A stretch of DNA of 64,000 nt from Paraescarpia echinospica (Eukaryota > Annelida > Polychaeta > Sabellida > Siboglinidae), in the NCBI GenBank assembly GCA_020002185.1, contig CM034534.1:37349555-37413554 (forward strand), written 5' to 3'. Under the pieces are notes generated by a model. The model saw only the letters and a list, made by a program, of their open reading frames with translations, ran no database searches and was not told the origin of the DNA. A program made the translations under genes and the position numbers. Shown piece after piece: positions 41,777-53,975 of this stretch. How positions within the stretch are numbered: position 1 is the first letter of the stretch; every line of letters begins with the position of its first letter.

Positions 41777-44700
41777 ATACACCCATCACTGGCAGTCGCG
41801 CCACTCCATTAGTGCCTGTGTCCCAGCGCGTCGGTTCCCCGCACGCATTAGGCAATCTCGTAATTACTAAGTGACATAGCATATAATTGAGGTAATTTAT
41901 TCGAGCCATATGGCGCTGCCCATGCTGATCCATGTGGTGGGTTTGTCTTCCAGGTTTTCCTTCCCGTAGATCAATGTCTTCCATGACTAGTGGTTTATAT
42001 TCAGTGTTCATAATTATGTCGACAATATTTTTTAGATTTCAGTGCACATGATTAGAGGATGTATATGACTGCCCTTTTCCCTGGACAACGCCGGGTAGTT
42101 CAACTAGATAAAATATTAGACCCTTTCAGCTGTACGTTACAAACGTACTGCAATACTTAACGTATATAGCCTATACGTTTAACTTACCTCATACGTAGCA
42201 GTACAGTTTCAGCTATAAGTTTGAATCGGTGGGAAATTGCCAAATAAGGTGAGTGTGTTTGGTCAACTCTACATTATATTATTGTCTTGGTATGTTAATG
42301 ATACTGATGACATGAAATTCAAATAATGTTACAATATGTGTTATGATTAGTCATTTATTGCCGGCTTTTGCGTTTCAATAGCTAGAATTATATCCTTCGT
42401 TTTTCAACACATACCACTAACATCAACACCAAATATATGCACACACGCACGGGCACACGCGCGCACATTGATCGATTAATGGAAGCAACCATTCCAGAGC
42501 GCCGTGCATACTGAGAAAAAAGGCTTGGGACTGTCTTAATGGAAATGTTAGGTTGTCACTTTGTGACGTGTTCCCACTTCGCCCGTCTGAACACATTTGC
42601 AGCAAATAGCAGGCCTTCGACGAGTTCGTAGAGGAAGACACTGTGCTTAATGCGTTCATTAGTTTTCTTGTGTGGTAGAGTAATAGAACAACAGTTGATG
42701 AATCGTCTGAGGCGAGTTAGTCAGGTTCATAATGTTAACATTTGTATTTTCGTTAATTTTTTTTAGATTTGCAAACCTATACATTTTTGGAAATGTTATA
42801 ATATAGTGAACGAAACACATGTCTTTATACGCTGTGCTACATGTTTATTATTCAGTCATAGCATGTATAACTGTCATAAACTAGTAATTTCATTATACTT
42901 AGGTGACTGTAATTGATCCTATTGGATTCTTTGCCCCTCAATGTGTAGGTTTCGCCACCAAAATATAAAGGCTGGGTGGTTTAGCAGCTGATATATTGAG
43001 AAATACAGGTTTTCAATGTCCACCATTTTAAAAATCCAAGATAGCCGCCATATATACCTTTAAAAATGTAAACATTGGTTTTCAGATTCATTATATCATA
43101 ACGTTTCCAAAAATATATTAGTTTGCAAATCTCCAAAAAATGAACGAAAATGCATAACAAACCTGACTAAGTACTGCAGGGTCGTAGTTAGTTCGTGTGT
43201 ACACCGATAGTTCCGACCCGTAATGCCTATTAGCTTAGCTTATGGATAACGGCCGCTATTACATGTACACTTGTTGCTTTTTTGCACCAGAAGTACCTCG
43301 TGTATTGGCCGTGAGAAATGAATGAATGCCGAGTCGAGCTGTGGCAGACATCAGAAACATGTCCGTGTCGGAGGATTATCTGCACCAGATAATCCAACAT
43401 GTCACACAAATAACACCTGTCCTCACCCCAAAACAGTCAGCTGAATGACACTCAGAACCAGTCTGCACTGGATGTCAACTATTTTCCAGGGTTTAATTCT
43501 TATGTTGCGTATGGTTCAGGGGGGCGATCACACAGCAGGCCCCGAAGCTGCGTACATGCTGTCCGGTCCAGCCTGATCACAAGCCCGGCTTACTCATTCA
43601 GAGCGTTCACAATGTTTTAGTCCACTTAAAAAGCCATATCTGTGAATAAAACTGAGAGTATTTCCTTGTATGGATATATGCATCTTGCAGATAAATTTGA
43701 TGAATATGCAGAACTATTTTACATATCAAATCGCAGATCGCAGCATGAAACGCGTACAGACGTGGTGTGTTTGAGACCAGTTTCCAGGAAACGGCTTGAA
43801 GAATAAACTAGAGATGACGTACACGACGTGAAAGAAGAACGCCTGCGAGAAGCAGCTCCCCAAGGCTGACTCGTCAGCTCACGTGAACGTGATCAATATG
43901 GATACATGCGTCCAGTGTACACTGACCGGCTGCTCGCTGCACACCAGTGTCGGAGTGACCGAGAGGGAGAAAGTATCTTAGTCCAACGACGGTATCGATC
44001 AATGTGCCGAATAACAGGCACATGAGCCTCGTGCTTGCCAGACGTATTGCAACAAAGACGGGGTTCATCTGGGTGCATTCTGCCGCATGCTCACACTGAA
44101 TGCAACCACGGTATGCGTGCGTGCATGTGCGCTAGTGCAAACATATCCGATCGCAGTTTAGCTCAGCCACCAATAATGCATGTTTCATTTCACTGCCTCA
44201 GATAGCGCAAGTAGTCATCAGGATTTGTGCCAATAGCGGTCCATCTGCAGACTCTCTGGCAGTATTAGCCGAGCACTACAGTAGCGGCTGGCAGATTCCC
44301 TACACATCCTCGTTTGCATGAATTGGTGTCCTGTAACTGTCACTGTATTTAATCCATAACCAGCTTTTTTGTTGTTGACAGTATCTGTTGATAACATTTG
44401 TGCTGTATCTTAGGCCCATGACGAAAGAAGAGACACACAAAAAAACAATAAAAATAAATTGTGGTTGTGGACAATGTAGCAGATAACGTAAGTTACAGTG
44501 TCCACCATTTCAGGTCCAGAGTGCTCTGATCATTCTTAACATTTTAAAACTGTTTTGGTTGGATTCTGATGAGTTACAAGCCTACACCAGTCAAGCAAAT
44601 TTTGATTTCTGAATGGTTTCACATGCTCATATTTTAGTTGAATGACACCATGTAACTTACATCATGAACTTCATTTGGCATTGCGCCACATAACAGTGAG

Positions 44701-45735
44701 TAAAGGGATTTTATCTTCTTCTTTAATTTTAGGTGTAGATGTACATTGGCTACCAGCTAAGACAGTTTTTCATTTATTTTAAGCACTTTTTGTTTTTTTT
44801 TGCACTTTTGTTTTTGTTTTTGGTGTCCATGTCCTCCGTTTTGGCCCAGTAACGTATTGTTCGCAGAAATCTGTTGGCATAAGTGCAGATGTAACATCGC
44901 GAGATGCTTGGCCAGGTCGGCCATAACAGTAGTTGACATCAATTGACTAGGCATGACTCTGCCGGCGGTGAGTGTGTCAATTACTTCACTTATACTAGCA
45001 GCACTTTTACCCTACAGTCAGCTTACTAAGCCTGTATGGGACGATGGACTGTTCTCCCGTCCTGTTTCCAGCATGTTCTTTCTAATGCCATGGGTTGTTT
45101 TGTTTCCAGGTGCAATATATTTGTAAGAACTTCCATCATATCAATAAAATAAGTACACTTTGTCTTTATTACGCCTGAAAGTCAACGAAATCGTTTATAA
45201 CAAATCCCACGTATTGAGAAGGACTGCACGTCAATTTCCATGCACCAGAACAAATTCTGTTTTGTGGTCGTCACGACAACACTGTCAACGCTGACGGGAA
45301 CTTGACAATTATTACACTTGTCGTAAGAGTTTCTTGGCAATCTGGTGATCTTTTTCTTTCAGCCTAGTTGTCAGTGTATTAATCATATCGCGTTATTTGT
45401 AGTGAGTTTAATCGACGGCACTTGATCAGTGTCATTATCGCGACGCAGTTGCGTTAATCTTCTGCATCAACTAACAATGCTGCATGTTATTTTGTGGCTG
45501 ACAATTGTATAAATTTCAGGCAAGTGTACATATTTTTATTGTTCCGTATACATGTTTTGGATAATTTACTGACAAGTAAATCAATTGGTTATCTCGATTC
45601 CAGGAAATGTGCAACGTGCAAATATCGGTATATACATACGGATACGTAAAGAGAACGACAGGAGAAGACGCTACTTGAGCACGGCAAAGAGCAGGTTTGA
45701 TCAAACTGACATTTTTAAATATGTGTATATATATA
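41777..45735. other. Long intergenic stretch with no recognised gene
   Basis: No frame over 100 codons and no repeat family were recognised. Small frames (42423-42659 minus, 43874-44078 minus, 44757-44954 minus) have no match or splice support. Some parts (43500-44100) are more GC-rich than the rest and could hold single-copy exons or regulatory DNA. I cannot show this. Confidence 0.35.
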
Positions 45736-47130
45736 CGTAACGTAACGTAACGTAAATTTATTTCCTCATCCAGATAATATACAGCACAATTCAAGAGCAA
45801 TGTAACACAGATGAGGTGGCTACCAGAGAAGTATAACTTATCGAGCTGGTAGCCAATTAAATCAAACTCATATAGGTTACTCCCACATACATAATATTAC
45901 GTATATAAATGTTGCATTCAATTGCAATAGCTTCAGGTTAACGACTTCTGTAAATTAAAGCTAGAGATGTTGTACCAATATAAGAACAAATTCACAAGCG
46001 AATTTCTTACAATATGTAATTAGATTTAAACTTTAGTTAATGCCAATTATAAAGCTCCTGGCTTTATGCTTAAACATATTTAGCGTTTTCGAATGTTTAA
46101 TGTCTACAGGTAGTTTATTCCAAAGACGAGCCCCTATTACTTTCAAGGAGTTCTCTCCAGTTATATAATTACATCTATGTATATATAAATTGTTCTCCTG
46201 TCTGGAACTTCTGTTTATGAAGTCACTATTACATTGGTAAAATTGGTGGAATAGACTAGGAAGTTGATTCGTACGCTGTTTATACACAAATATTAGAACA
46301 TTTAGTTTAAATAGTTCCTGAACTTTAAGTATATTAGTATATTAAGTTCCCTATGCAATGCTGTGGCACTGTCACGGCGGTGACGTTTTGCTAATGTTTT
46401 AAGTAATACATTTTGTAAAACTTGTATTTTAGATAAGTTAGTTTTACAAGCCGATCCATATAATTCAATCCCATAATTAATATGGGGAAATACATAGGCA
46501 TAATATAATTGCCTGACCATATCGGCCTTTATGAACGAGGCCATGTAATAAAATAAACCTGATAACTTAGACACCTTTGAACAAAGTTCCTTAATATGTT
46601 CCGACCATGACAGCTTACAGTCTAGATATATACCCAGATATTTGGCAGAGTTAACCCGTTCAGTGCGTTGGCCCTGCAACAATAATGGCACGACTTCACG
46701 TTCCATATGTCTACTGAAGATTTTACAAATGAAATTGCATGACAATTTGATAATTTTTGAAGGGAAATTATAAATACCTGATACATTAGAATTAGCTAGC
46801 TTGTTAATTTCATTGATCACTTCTTGTTGACAGACAGGAACATGGTATTGTGTATCGGGTCGGATAGAAATTGTGTATATTCGTTTCCCTGAGTATATGT
46901 CTTTGATAATTCTTTACCTACAGTAGCGAAATATTGGTTCAATGCATTAGCAATACTTTCGTTGTCGTTAAATTCTATATGATTGATGACCAGCTTTTTA
47001 ATGTTGTGCATGTTCCTTTTGTCCTTATTCACAAGTTCCGCATATATCTTCCATAATTCCTTGGTTGATTGTTTTGCTTGTGAGAGTAAGCTATATAATA
47101 TATATATTGCATTATTGTTATATTTCATTA
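45736..47130 (-). mobile_element. Jockey/CR1-type LINE with the reverse-transcriptase core missing
   Basis: On the minus strand the N-terminal linker reads LSQAKQSTKELWKIYAELVN (47128 to 46817) and ESIANALNQYFATVGKELSK. The next frame carries VSGIYNFPSKIIKLS, then jumps at about 46690 to PLLLQGQRTERVNSAKYLGI and YLDCKLSWSEHIKELCSK, VFPHINYGIELYG and ATALHRELNILIYLKFRNYL. After a break it ends NYITGENSLKVIGARLWNKL then PVDIKHSKTLNMFKHKARSF (46287 to 46033). The palm with the catalytic ADD is absent. The 3' end carries a (TTACG)n tail (45736-45757 on the + strand reads ACGTAACGTAACGTAACGTA). Confidence 0.85.
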
Positions 47131-47149
47131 CGTTCTGTATTATTCAGTT

Positions 47150-47345
47150 CGGAAATGAAACACTCACACTCATTGATGAAGGAGGTTGTGGATGTTGCGG
47201 TAGAGAGAGAGGGAGGAACAATGAAGACGATGAAAAAAGTTGGTATTGACGAAGTGCGAGTGGAGATAATGGTGATGGCTGATGTTGGAATTTGATGGAC
47301 GAGGAAATAGTTGAGTACCTGCATGCGATCCCGTGCCATAAGCTT
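47150..47345 (+). mobile_element. RTE-like LINE reverse-transcriptase fragment (+ strand)
   Basis: The frame encodes MKKVGIDEVRVEIMVMADVG (about 47230-47289) and, after a stop, LSTCMRSRAIS. This matches the block just before the first RT catalytic region in RTE-like elements. It is the outer + strand part of a rearranged cluster. A minus-strand piece (LNTCMREGKTPEGWRTGLIP, within 47386-47480) follows it in inverted orientation. Confidence 0.6.
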
Positions 47346-47458
47346 TCTTCCAGTCTTTAAACCCTGCATTTATACTCTCTGTCTCTCAAAACATCCCGCT
47401 AGCTCTACCTCTTCCTATTCTGGGGATCAGCCCCGTCCTCCACCCTTCTGGGGTCTTC

Positions 47459-47532
47459 CCCTCTCTCATGCAGGTATTCAAGTATATATATATATATATA
47501 TACATATAGTTGAATACCTGCATGAGAGAGGG
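47459..47532. repeat. Inverted repeat with 23-bp perfect arms around an (AT)n loop
   Basis: The left arm 47459-47481 (CCCTCTCTCATGCAGGTATT then CAA) is the exact reverse complement of the right arm 47510-47532. The 28-base loop is itself mostly alternating AT, so the whole unit can fold into one long stem. Each arm encodes the same RTE block (LNTCMREG) on opposite strands, so it formed by inverted duplication of LINE sequence. Confidence 0.9.
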
Positions 47533-47648
47533 CCCCTTCCACCATATTGACCGCTGCTTATAGGATCCCCCTATATCACAATATATATATATATATATAT
47601 TGTGATATAGGGGGATCCTATAAGCAGCGGTCAATATGGTGTAAGGGG
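47533..47648. repeat. 116-bp near-perfect palindrome, 58-bp arms, no spacer
   Basis: The arms 47533-47590 and 47591-47648 are reverse complements with a single mismatch (47539 against 47642). The centre lies inside (AT)10 at 47581-47600. The arms contain CCATATTGACCGCTGCTTAT and AGGATCCCCCTATATCACA. The right arm runs straight into an RTE-like coding fragment, so one arm seems to be a copied LINE segment. It directly abuts the smaller inverted repeat at 47459-47532. Confidence 0.95.
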
Positions 47649-48070
47649 CGATATGGCGGAGTATGTGGTCCAGAAATTTCAGAAGAAACATGAACAATGA
47701 CTTGAAACAAGGGAGTGCCCTGAGCCCACTGTTGTTCATCGCAGTGCTGGAACTGATAAGAAGAAAGACGGGCAGTACGGATATTCTCCGAAAGTTATAC
47801 AGTGTACACAGATGATCTGACAGTGTTAGCGGAGGTGGAAGTGGACGTCCACGGACGACAGACAGGGTGGAAGGATGTGTTCAACAGGCATTGATTGGAC
47901 GTAATTCTGGAGTAGATAGGGGTATACGGATTGGGCTGCAAAACAAAGAACTGGAAATATATCTTTGTATATTTAGATGGAGCGATATGCGACAACTGCA
48001 GTTCAGAGACCGATATTCGCAGAAGATTAAAAGCAAAGGCGAATGCATGGAGGAAAATTGAAGGTATGAT
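47649..48070 (+). mobile_element. RTE-like LINE fragment with the RT GSALSPLLF block
   Basis: One frame reads DLKQGSALSPLLFIAVLELI then RRKTGSTDILRKLYSVH (about 47700-47813). After a break the next frame gives VDRGIRIGLQNKELEIYLCI and FRWSDMRQLQFRDRYSQKIK (about 47910-48030). The catalytic ADD block between them is damaged. This continues the relic whose earlier part lies in the palindrome arm. Confidence 0.65.
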
Positions 48071-48389
48071 ACCATGTAGACACATGCATATCGCATATTG
48101 ACATGGGAAAAGTGCTTTGTTCATGTGTGACACCGGTATACCTGTATGTCCCAGTTGTCATGGCAACCACGGGAAAACAACAGGAGTGAGTTTGCGAAAA
48201 ACAACTGGGTCAGATTCGAAATCGGAAGTGTTTATTTGATCCACATAAAAAAGGTACAATTTCAAAACAGAAATATCAACAGCTCAATTATGAACTATTT
48301 TTCTACACATATTAATGTGTTGAAAAATAGCAGGTAATACATACATGTATTATTAGCTAAAATTTATAATATAACAATAAAACAATAAT
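48071..48389. other. AT-rich spacer
   Basis: No gene is recognised between LINE fragments. Confidence 0.3.
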
Positions 48390-49275
48390 TAATTAATGTT
48401 CGGAATAACGAGATGACATTATATAAAAGTAATTTAGTAAAAAACATAGTTCGACATAACTAATAAATCCTTGTAAGCTATGTGTTAAAATTATGTTCCT
48501 TGTGTGATGCGCGGTATTGTTTATTTGTACTGGAATGTCATACCTAATGCTTCGTTTGGCAACGTCCCTATATGCATGGATGTTGTCATGTATTTGTGTA
48601 TTAATGTTGTGAACATTTCTTTTTAAAGTAAATGGTAAGTTTTGCAAATATACAGGTAATATCATGTGCACATATTTATAATAACATTTTAATTCCAGTA
48701 ATTGCAGCCTGTCTGTTATTTTATGATTTTTTAGTTTCTTAAACAGCGTCTCAGTATGTGAGTTATATTTACTTAAGCATATTATTCTAATTGATTTGTT
48801 TCTGTAGTTTGATGATTTTGTTACATTTAAAACCCCAAATTATTTGGCTATTATTTATATACGGTAACATTGATGAGTTATGCAAAATAAATGTTATGTT
48901 TAATGGCAAAAATCGGTTTAATTTCTTTAATATCCCAATCAACTTAGAACATTTGATTGAAATATGTTTAACATGAATCTCCCAGCTTAGGTTTTCTTTC
49001 AATGTTACAATGTTACACCTAGAAGATTAAAGTTTTAAACTTTTTCGATTCTTGTTTCATCTATCTTGAGCAGAAAAGGATTTATCTGTTTATTTATCAA
49101 TTTGTGTATTATATGTTTCGATTTATTTATATTTAACGATAGTATATTTATATTCAGCCATTCGTTTACCTTGCTTAGTTCTGTATTTAAATGTTGTTCG
49201 ACATCTTTAGGACGTACACACTGTATTTTTAAAGATTGGATGATAGTAAATAGAGATGTATCATATGTATAGAAG
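48390..49275 (-). mobile_element. LINE 3' fragment (reverse-transcriptase C-terminus)
   Basis: On the minus strand the relic starts near the catalytic block, read as TYDTSLFTIIQSL (about 49275-49237). It continues with DVEQHLNTELSKVNEWLNIN and ILSLNINKSKHIIH. The next piece is KENLSWEIHVKHISIKCSKL then MLPYINNSQIIWGF, followed by the C-terminal block NTQIHDNIHAYRDVAKRSIR. This is the usual order of Jockey/CR1-type reverse transcriptase C-termini. Several frame changes and stops break it. Confidence 0.7.
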
Positions 49276-49571
49276 ACGCTGGCGCAGAATCGGCTAAAGT
49301 GAGCTGGGCATGTGCAGATGTCCGAACAGTAGACGGTAAAAGGAGACGACGACGGGCTTGCGTTGGCAGATTTGCATAAAAGGAGATAGTTGGAAGGATT
49401 GGGAGAGGAATGGAGAACGACAACGAAGTATAGAGGGATTGCAGACTGTTGGTGGAGACAGCAGAGCAAGAACAGTAAGTTCGAAAAAAATAAGAGAAAG
49501 CATAAATAGAGAACAAATATCGAGGCCAGCCTCACGCCGGACATATTGAGAAAGAAGAGGCGAACAACGAC

Positions 49572-49697
49572 ACACACACGCACAAGCAACCGCACACGCA
49601 CACTCACACGCACACGCACACACACACACACGCATACACACACGCACACACACACACACACACACTCACACACACACGCACGCATACACACACACAA
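49572..49697 (+). repeat. (CA)n-rich microsatellite
   Basis: Alternating CA with CG and CT interruptions. The reverse frame gives meaningless Cys/Val runs. Confidence 0.97.
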
Positions 49698-49798
49698 TCT
49701 CCACGACACGACAATTAATGCTTAAAAAAAACCATCATGATAAATTATATGTTGTGTAAGCGAAGGACGGAAGCGATAGGTGACGTGGTTGTGCGTAC

Positions 49799-49985
49799 CT
49801 AATTAAAACCTGTAGGAACAACAATAATCGTGTTAAAACGTCAAGGGATGTACGTTGCCTCTAGTGGCAATCTTGTTAGGCCTTGTTAAATGAGATTCTG
49901 ATTCTAGCGAGTATGCCGCTGAGCCGATCTGTTTATCCAGCAGACGATTGCCCCCAACTCCTGGGCGGACTTCACGGGATTCTCG
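49799..49985 (+). repeat. 185-bp direct repeat, copy 1
   Basis: This copy matches 50676-50862. Shared blocks are AATTAAAACC, AACAAT/AATAATC, GTGTTAAAACGTCAAGG/TTGTTAAAATGTCAAGT, TGGCAATCTTGTNAGNCCTT then GTTAA, GCGAGTATGCCGCT and GCCG.TCTGTTTA. Its TGGCAATCTTGTTA core also occurs at the 3' end of the LINE at 26880-26930, so the repeat may share a 3' tail with that LINE. Confidence 0.8.
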
Positions 49986-50092
49986 GACGTTCTCGTCAAT
50001 GAACATAAAGCGTTCAATGTATACCGAATCACTGCAACATTCGTATAAAGCCTTCCTGTCAATGTTCATGGGAACATAGGATGCTGTGTCCT

Positions 50093-50638
50093 TTATCTTT
50101 GGTAACATCGGACAATGCTGCGTATTATATTATGTGTGACAATTGTCCAGATATTAGACGTGTGCAATGTTTTTTTGAATGAGCTGCCTGTATTTTTTGA
50201 TAATTTTACAGACAGAAAATTGTTTTTCTTCAAACTTGCGATACACACTTGTGAGTACTGTATGCAATGAGAATATTGTCGCATACGCGGATAAAGTAGA
50301 CTGAACGATACTCGACGGCGCCATAATCGGTGCTTGGACAAATAAAAATACTCATCTGCCATCACGTTCAACAGAGCTGTGTGGTGAATACACATAAAAT
50401 AGACCAGGTTGACAACACTTGAGACCAGAAATCTTTGTGTCGCAACAATATTTTGAAGGATGATAGAAAGAGTGACGTGCGAGATGCTGTCATAATAAAG
50501 TGTCACTGTATTTCGACAATAAGTCGTATGGGATACATCCATTGGATATAAATTTTTATCACTCTCCACGAGATGAACTATCTGTTGTGTAATAATGCGG
50601 TAGAATAAACGTGTCGATTTAGTAAAATGCATGCACAT
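50093..50638 (-). other. Unrecognised 181-codon open frame between direct repeats
   Basis: The frame begins MCMHFTKSTRLFYRIITQQI and contains several hydrophobic stretches (VTLSIILQNIV, FLVSSVVNLVYFMC). I cannot match it to a family, no splice sites or codon bias support it, and it could be chance. It is notable only because it fills the interval between the two 185-bp direct repeats. Confidence 0.2.
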
Positions 50639-50675
50639 AATGAGCCAAGCCCAGCTTATGCGGCCGAACGTGTGT

Positions 50676-50862
50676 AATTAAAACCTACAACACAGGAACA
50701 TGAATAATCTTGTTAAAATGTCAAGTGATGTATGTCGCCTTGGGTGGCAATCTTGTCAGACCTTGTTAATTGAGATTTGTAGTCAAGCGAGTATGCCGCT
50801 TAGCCGTTCTGTTTACGCGATCAACAATCGTCGACCACCTGGCGTCCTTTTCGGGCTTCGCA
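50676..50862 (+). repeat. 185-bp direct repeat, copy 2
   Basis: This is the diverged copy of 49799-49985, 877 bases downstream. The pair brackets a 690-base interval. They lack TG...CA ends, so they are not clearly LTRs. Confidence 0.8.
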
Positions 50863-50937
50863 GATGCCATATCACATCATCCTAGTCGCAAGACGTTTGT
50901 TGCAGAATCGTCATCTGAGCTTCAGTAACTGCCAACA

Positions 50938-51112
50938 AACACACACATACATGCATGCATGCTCACCCAGCCACACAACCACCCACCCACCCACCCACCC
51001 CCCCACACACAAACACACACACACCCCACACACACATACACACACACGCACGCATATACACACATACACACATACATAAGCACGCACACACGCACGCACG
51101 CACGCACTCACA
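50938..51112 (+). repeat. CA/CCCA-rich microsatellite
   Basis: Mixed (CA)n, (CCCA)n and (ACGC)n tracts. Confidence 0.95.
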
Positions 51113-52824
51113 CAATCTTAAAAGAGATGATCAAAATTTTTGCACAAGATGGCAAATTTCGAGATACCATACTGTTTAATTTGTCATACCTTTTATTGGA
51201 ATATACATGCCTTGTGTGGCACGCCAATTTGCTACATTGCTTATCATACAATATTGAAGCGACACAAAACGAGTTCTAAAATGCATTTTCTCTTGTACAT
51301 GCTATGTTGAGATACTCAGTTATGTTTCTCTGCAGTCTTTAAAAGAACGACGGGATTGTCTGTAAGAGAAATATTTCAGTAAGATTGAAGTGAGCATCTG
51401 CCACGTGACAAACGATACAACGGTTATGACATACTACAGACTGGTAAGTATCCGCTGCCAATAACCCTTTAATAATCATTAATACCATGGGTGGTTATAC
51501 GACTGGCAATAAATACTCAAGGGCAAACATACGATTGTGTTATTATAGTATGACGTTTCAATGGATTGTTTTACCGACCTGAACAATGTGAATCCAATTC
51601 GTTTGAGCTGCTAATAAAACTTTTTTTATTTATTTTGTCTTATCTTATCTAATCATTATAATTAATTCCTTTACAGCGGCAATATTAGCTGCAGTGCGGA
51701 CTGACGTAGCGACATATACAACAAAAAGGACAGCAAACATGTGTCTCTGCACTAAGCGGAACCCTGTGCATTATGGGTCATTACAAATTCGTCGTACCAC
51801 ACGTGATGCGACGCTGACAGCGCTCTCATAGCGCCAGTAGTAGAAAGACACGCGAGAGGCGGCTTCTGCACTGCGGTCTGTCCGCCACCGCCCGCCACCG
51901 TCCGCCACCGCCCGTCACTGGGCGGTGTACACTCGCCACTACGCCGGTGCTCCATTCAGTCGGGTACCGCGCCGGACATGCGGTAGCTATGTCTACAAGA
52001 GTTGCCATCCGCAACGAACGTCTGTCACAGTAACCGCACAGAACAAATATGTGATTTTACAGCGATGCACGCGACGAGGACGTTTGATGAGACAAGACCG
52101 GCTCGGACATATCGCTGATTACTGTGATGTCGTCGTCATTATTAGAGGCCCGAGCAGTCCTTTCAAACCGTCTTAGATGAGATGACGTCCACAAGAAAGC
52201 AGCAATTACATATTTTTGAGCGCGGTTTTTTGTTTGTTTATTAGAATGAGAAACGGCTGATAAGTATATTAAGGAAGCGGGCGTTAGACGCTGGGATAAT
52301 TATATGAGGACATGCTTGCTTGGAAATGATTCCGTGTCTGGCAACAGGTGACGTTGTAGAATGCACATGTGAGTAGATCTTCTACACCTACGACTGCTGA
52401 ACATCGGCGAAGTTGTACATGTAGAGACGTTGGCAACATATGATGTTGTGTCATGTAGCTATGGATAAACATTCAACAGCGACATGTTGTTAGGATGTAC
52501 AACGTCACCTGGATTAATGTAAGTCTTCACGTGTAGTGATATCACCAGGCGCTGAGACAGTCGTTAAGACGTAAAAGTGATTAGCTCACTCTATCGTGAC
52601 AAATAGCGACTTGTCGATTGTTTCCCGTCTGGACGTCACACCGCTGTTGTAGGTTGTCTACGTCTACACAGGCAGGAAGACCGCGTCGCCAGCAGCTAGA
52701 CAAGGTAAGAATAAAGTCAGAATTGTGAACGGGTGTGCCACGAAGGTAAAGATGTGTGTATTGTTTGTCTGCATGTATATCGTGTTTTGTATGTATGCAT
52801 ATATTGTGTATGCGTACATACGTA
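51113..52824. other. Intergenic DNA with a small GC-rich tandem
   Basis: A 10-bp unit YCCGCCACCG is repeated four times at 51881-51920 and is followed by CACTGGGCGGTG. The GC-rich patch 51810-52010 could be a promoter-like island, but no transcript is evident. No gene is recognised elsewhere. Confidence 0.4.
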
Positions 52825-53190
52825 TTATGTATGTATGTATATATGTATGCGCGTATGTAAATCATGTGTGTATGTATGCATGTATGGATGTACGTATGTA
52901 CGTATGTACGTATGTACGTATGTACGTATGTATGTGTGTATGTGTGTATGTGTGTATGTGTGTATGTATGTATGTATGTATGTATGTATGTATGTATGTA
53001 TGTATGTATGTATGTATGTATGCATGTATGTATGTATGCATGTATGTATGTACGTACGCATGTACGTATGTACGCATGTATGTATGTATGTATGTATGTA
53101 TGTATGCATGTGTGTGCGTGTGCGTGTGCATGTGCATGTGCGTGTGCATGTGCGTGTGCATGTGCGTGTGCATGTGCATGTGCGTGTGCG
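52825..53190 (+). repeat. (TATG)n and (GTGCAT)n microsatellites
   Basis: Long (TATG)n tracts with CG variants (TACG) pass at 53107 into a GTGCAT/GTGCGT hexamer-type tract up to 53190. All long frames here, on both strands, are repeat artefacts. Confidence 0.97.
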
Positions 53191-53814
53191 TGTTTTCCAG
53201 AAAGAATGCACACTCAGACTCTTTCTTGTCCCGCACATGCAGACAGTGGAACAAGACTATCTGAACATTCCCTTTATTGCAATAACCAACAGGTGCAAAA
53301 GCCTTAGCATTCCACGGGTTCAGCACCTGTAAAAGGGTTTGACACTAAGTATAACACACCATACACACAACAATAAAAAACGCTGAAACAAAGGAGTTCC
53401 TCGTGATTGAAAAGTGTTCCGCTTGAGAGAAAATAGTTCCAATCCATTAAAAAAGTGAACATCGACATATAATGTACAGCACGCAAGAGCTGAGTAGGAC
53501 TCCAGTTAAATTCTGGAACGTCACCCTGAAGAATGTCCAACAGCACCCTCTCGTTAATGCCAGATAGCATCCAAATGTTGAGTGTGACTCCGGAAAAAAT
53601 CTGGAACGTCCCCGCGATAAATTTCCAACACCCCGAGAGACTGGTTGCATGAGCTAAGGCTCCGGCTGAGACCTTTGTACTTGACATATTCCAAAACAAT
53701 GTTCCGCATTCCAAAAAAATCATCCCCAAAAAATAATTCATGGTACGGGCCAGAGGGCGAGTATGCGTGTGTACATGTGTGCTTTTGTGCTTTTGTGCTT
53801 TTGTGCTTGTGTGG
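53191..53814. other. Spacer with weak internal repeats
   Basis: Loose repeats of TCTGGAACGTCNCC and TCCAACA occur at about 53510-53640. No gene is recognised. Confidence 0.35.
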
Positions 53815-53909
<95 letters not shown>

Positions 53910-53975
53910 GGCGTGTGTATGTATGCAAGTATATATGTACATGTATGTATGTATGTATGTATGTATGTATGTATG
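53815..53975 (+). repeat. (GT)n then (TATG)n microsatellite
   Basis: A (GT)n run at 53815-53905 is followed by (TATG)n at about 53940-53975. Confidence 0.97.

Noticed and set aside
49799..50862. LTR retrotransposon bounded by the 185-bp repeats
   Set aside because: No TG...CA ends, no primer-binding site, no polypurine tract and no gag-pol coding between them.
52725..53332. Several overlapping 140-210 codon frames on both strands
   Set aside because: They are produced by (TATG)n and GTGCAT-type microsatellites that keep all frames open; the products are Met-Tyr-Val-Cys or His-Thr-Tyr-Ile repeats.
53304..53942. 212-codon minus-strand frame
   Set aside because: Half of it is a His-Thr repeat from the (GT)n array; the rest has no recognisable domain.
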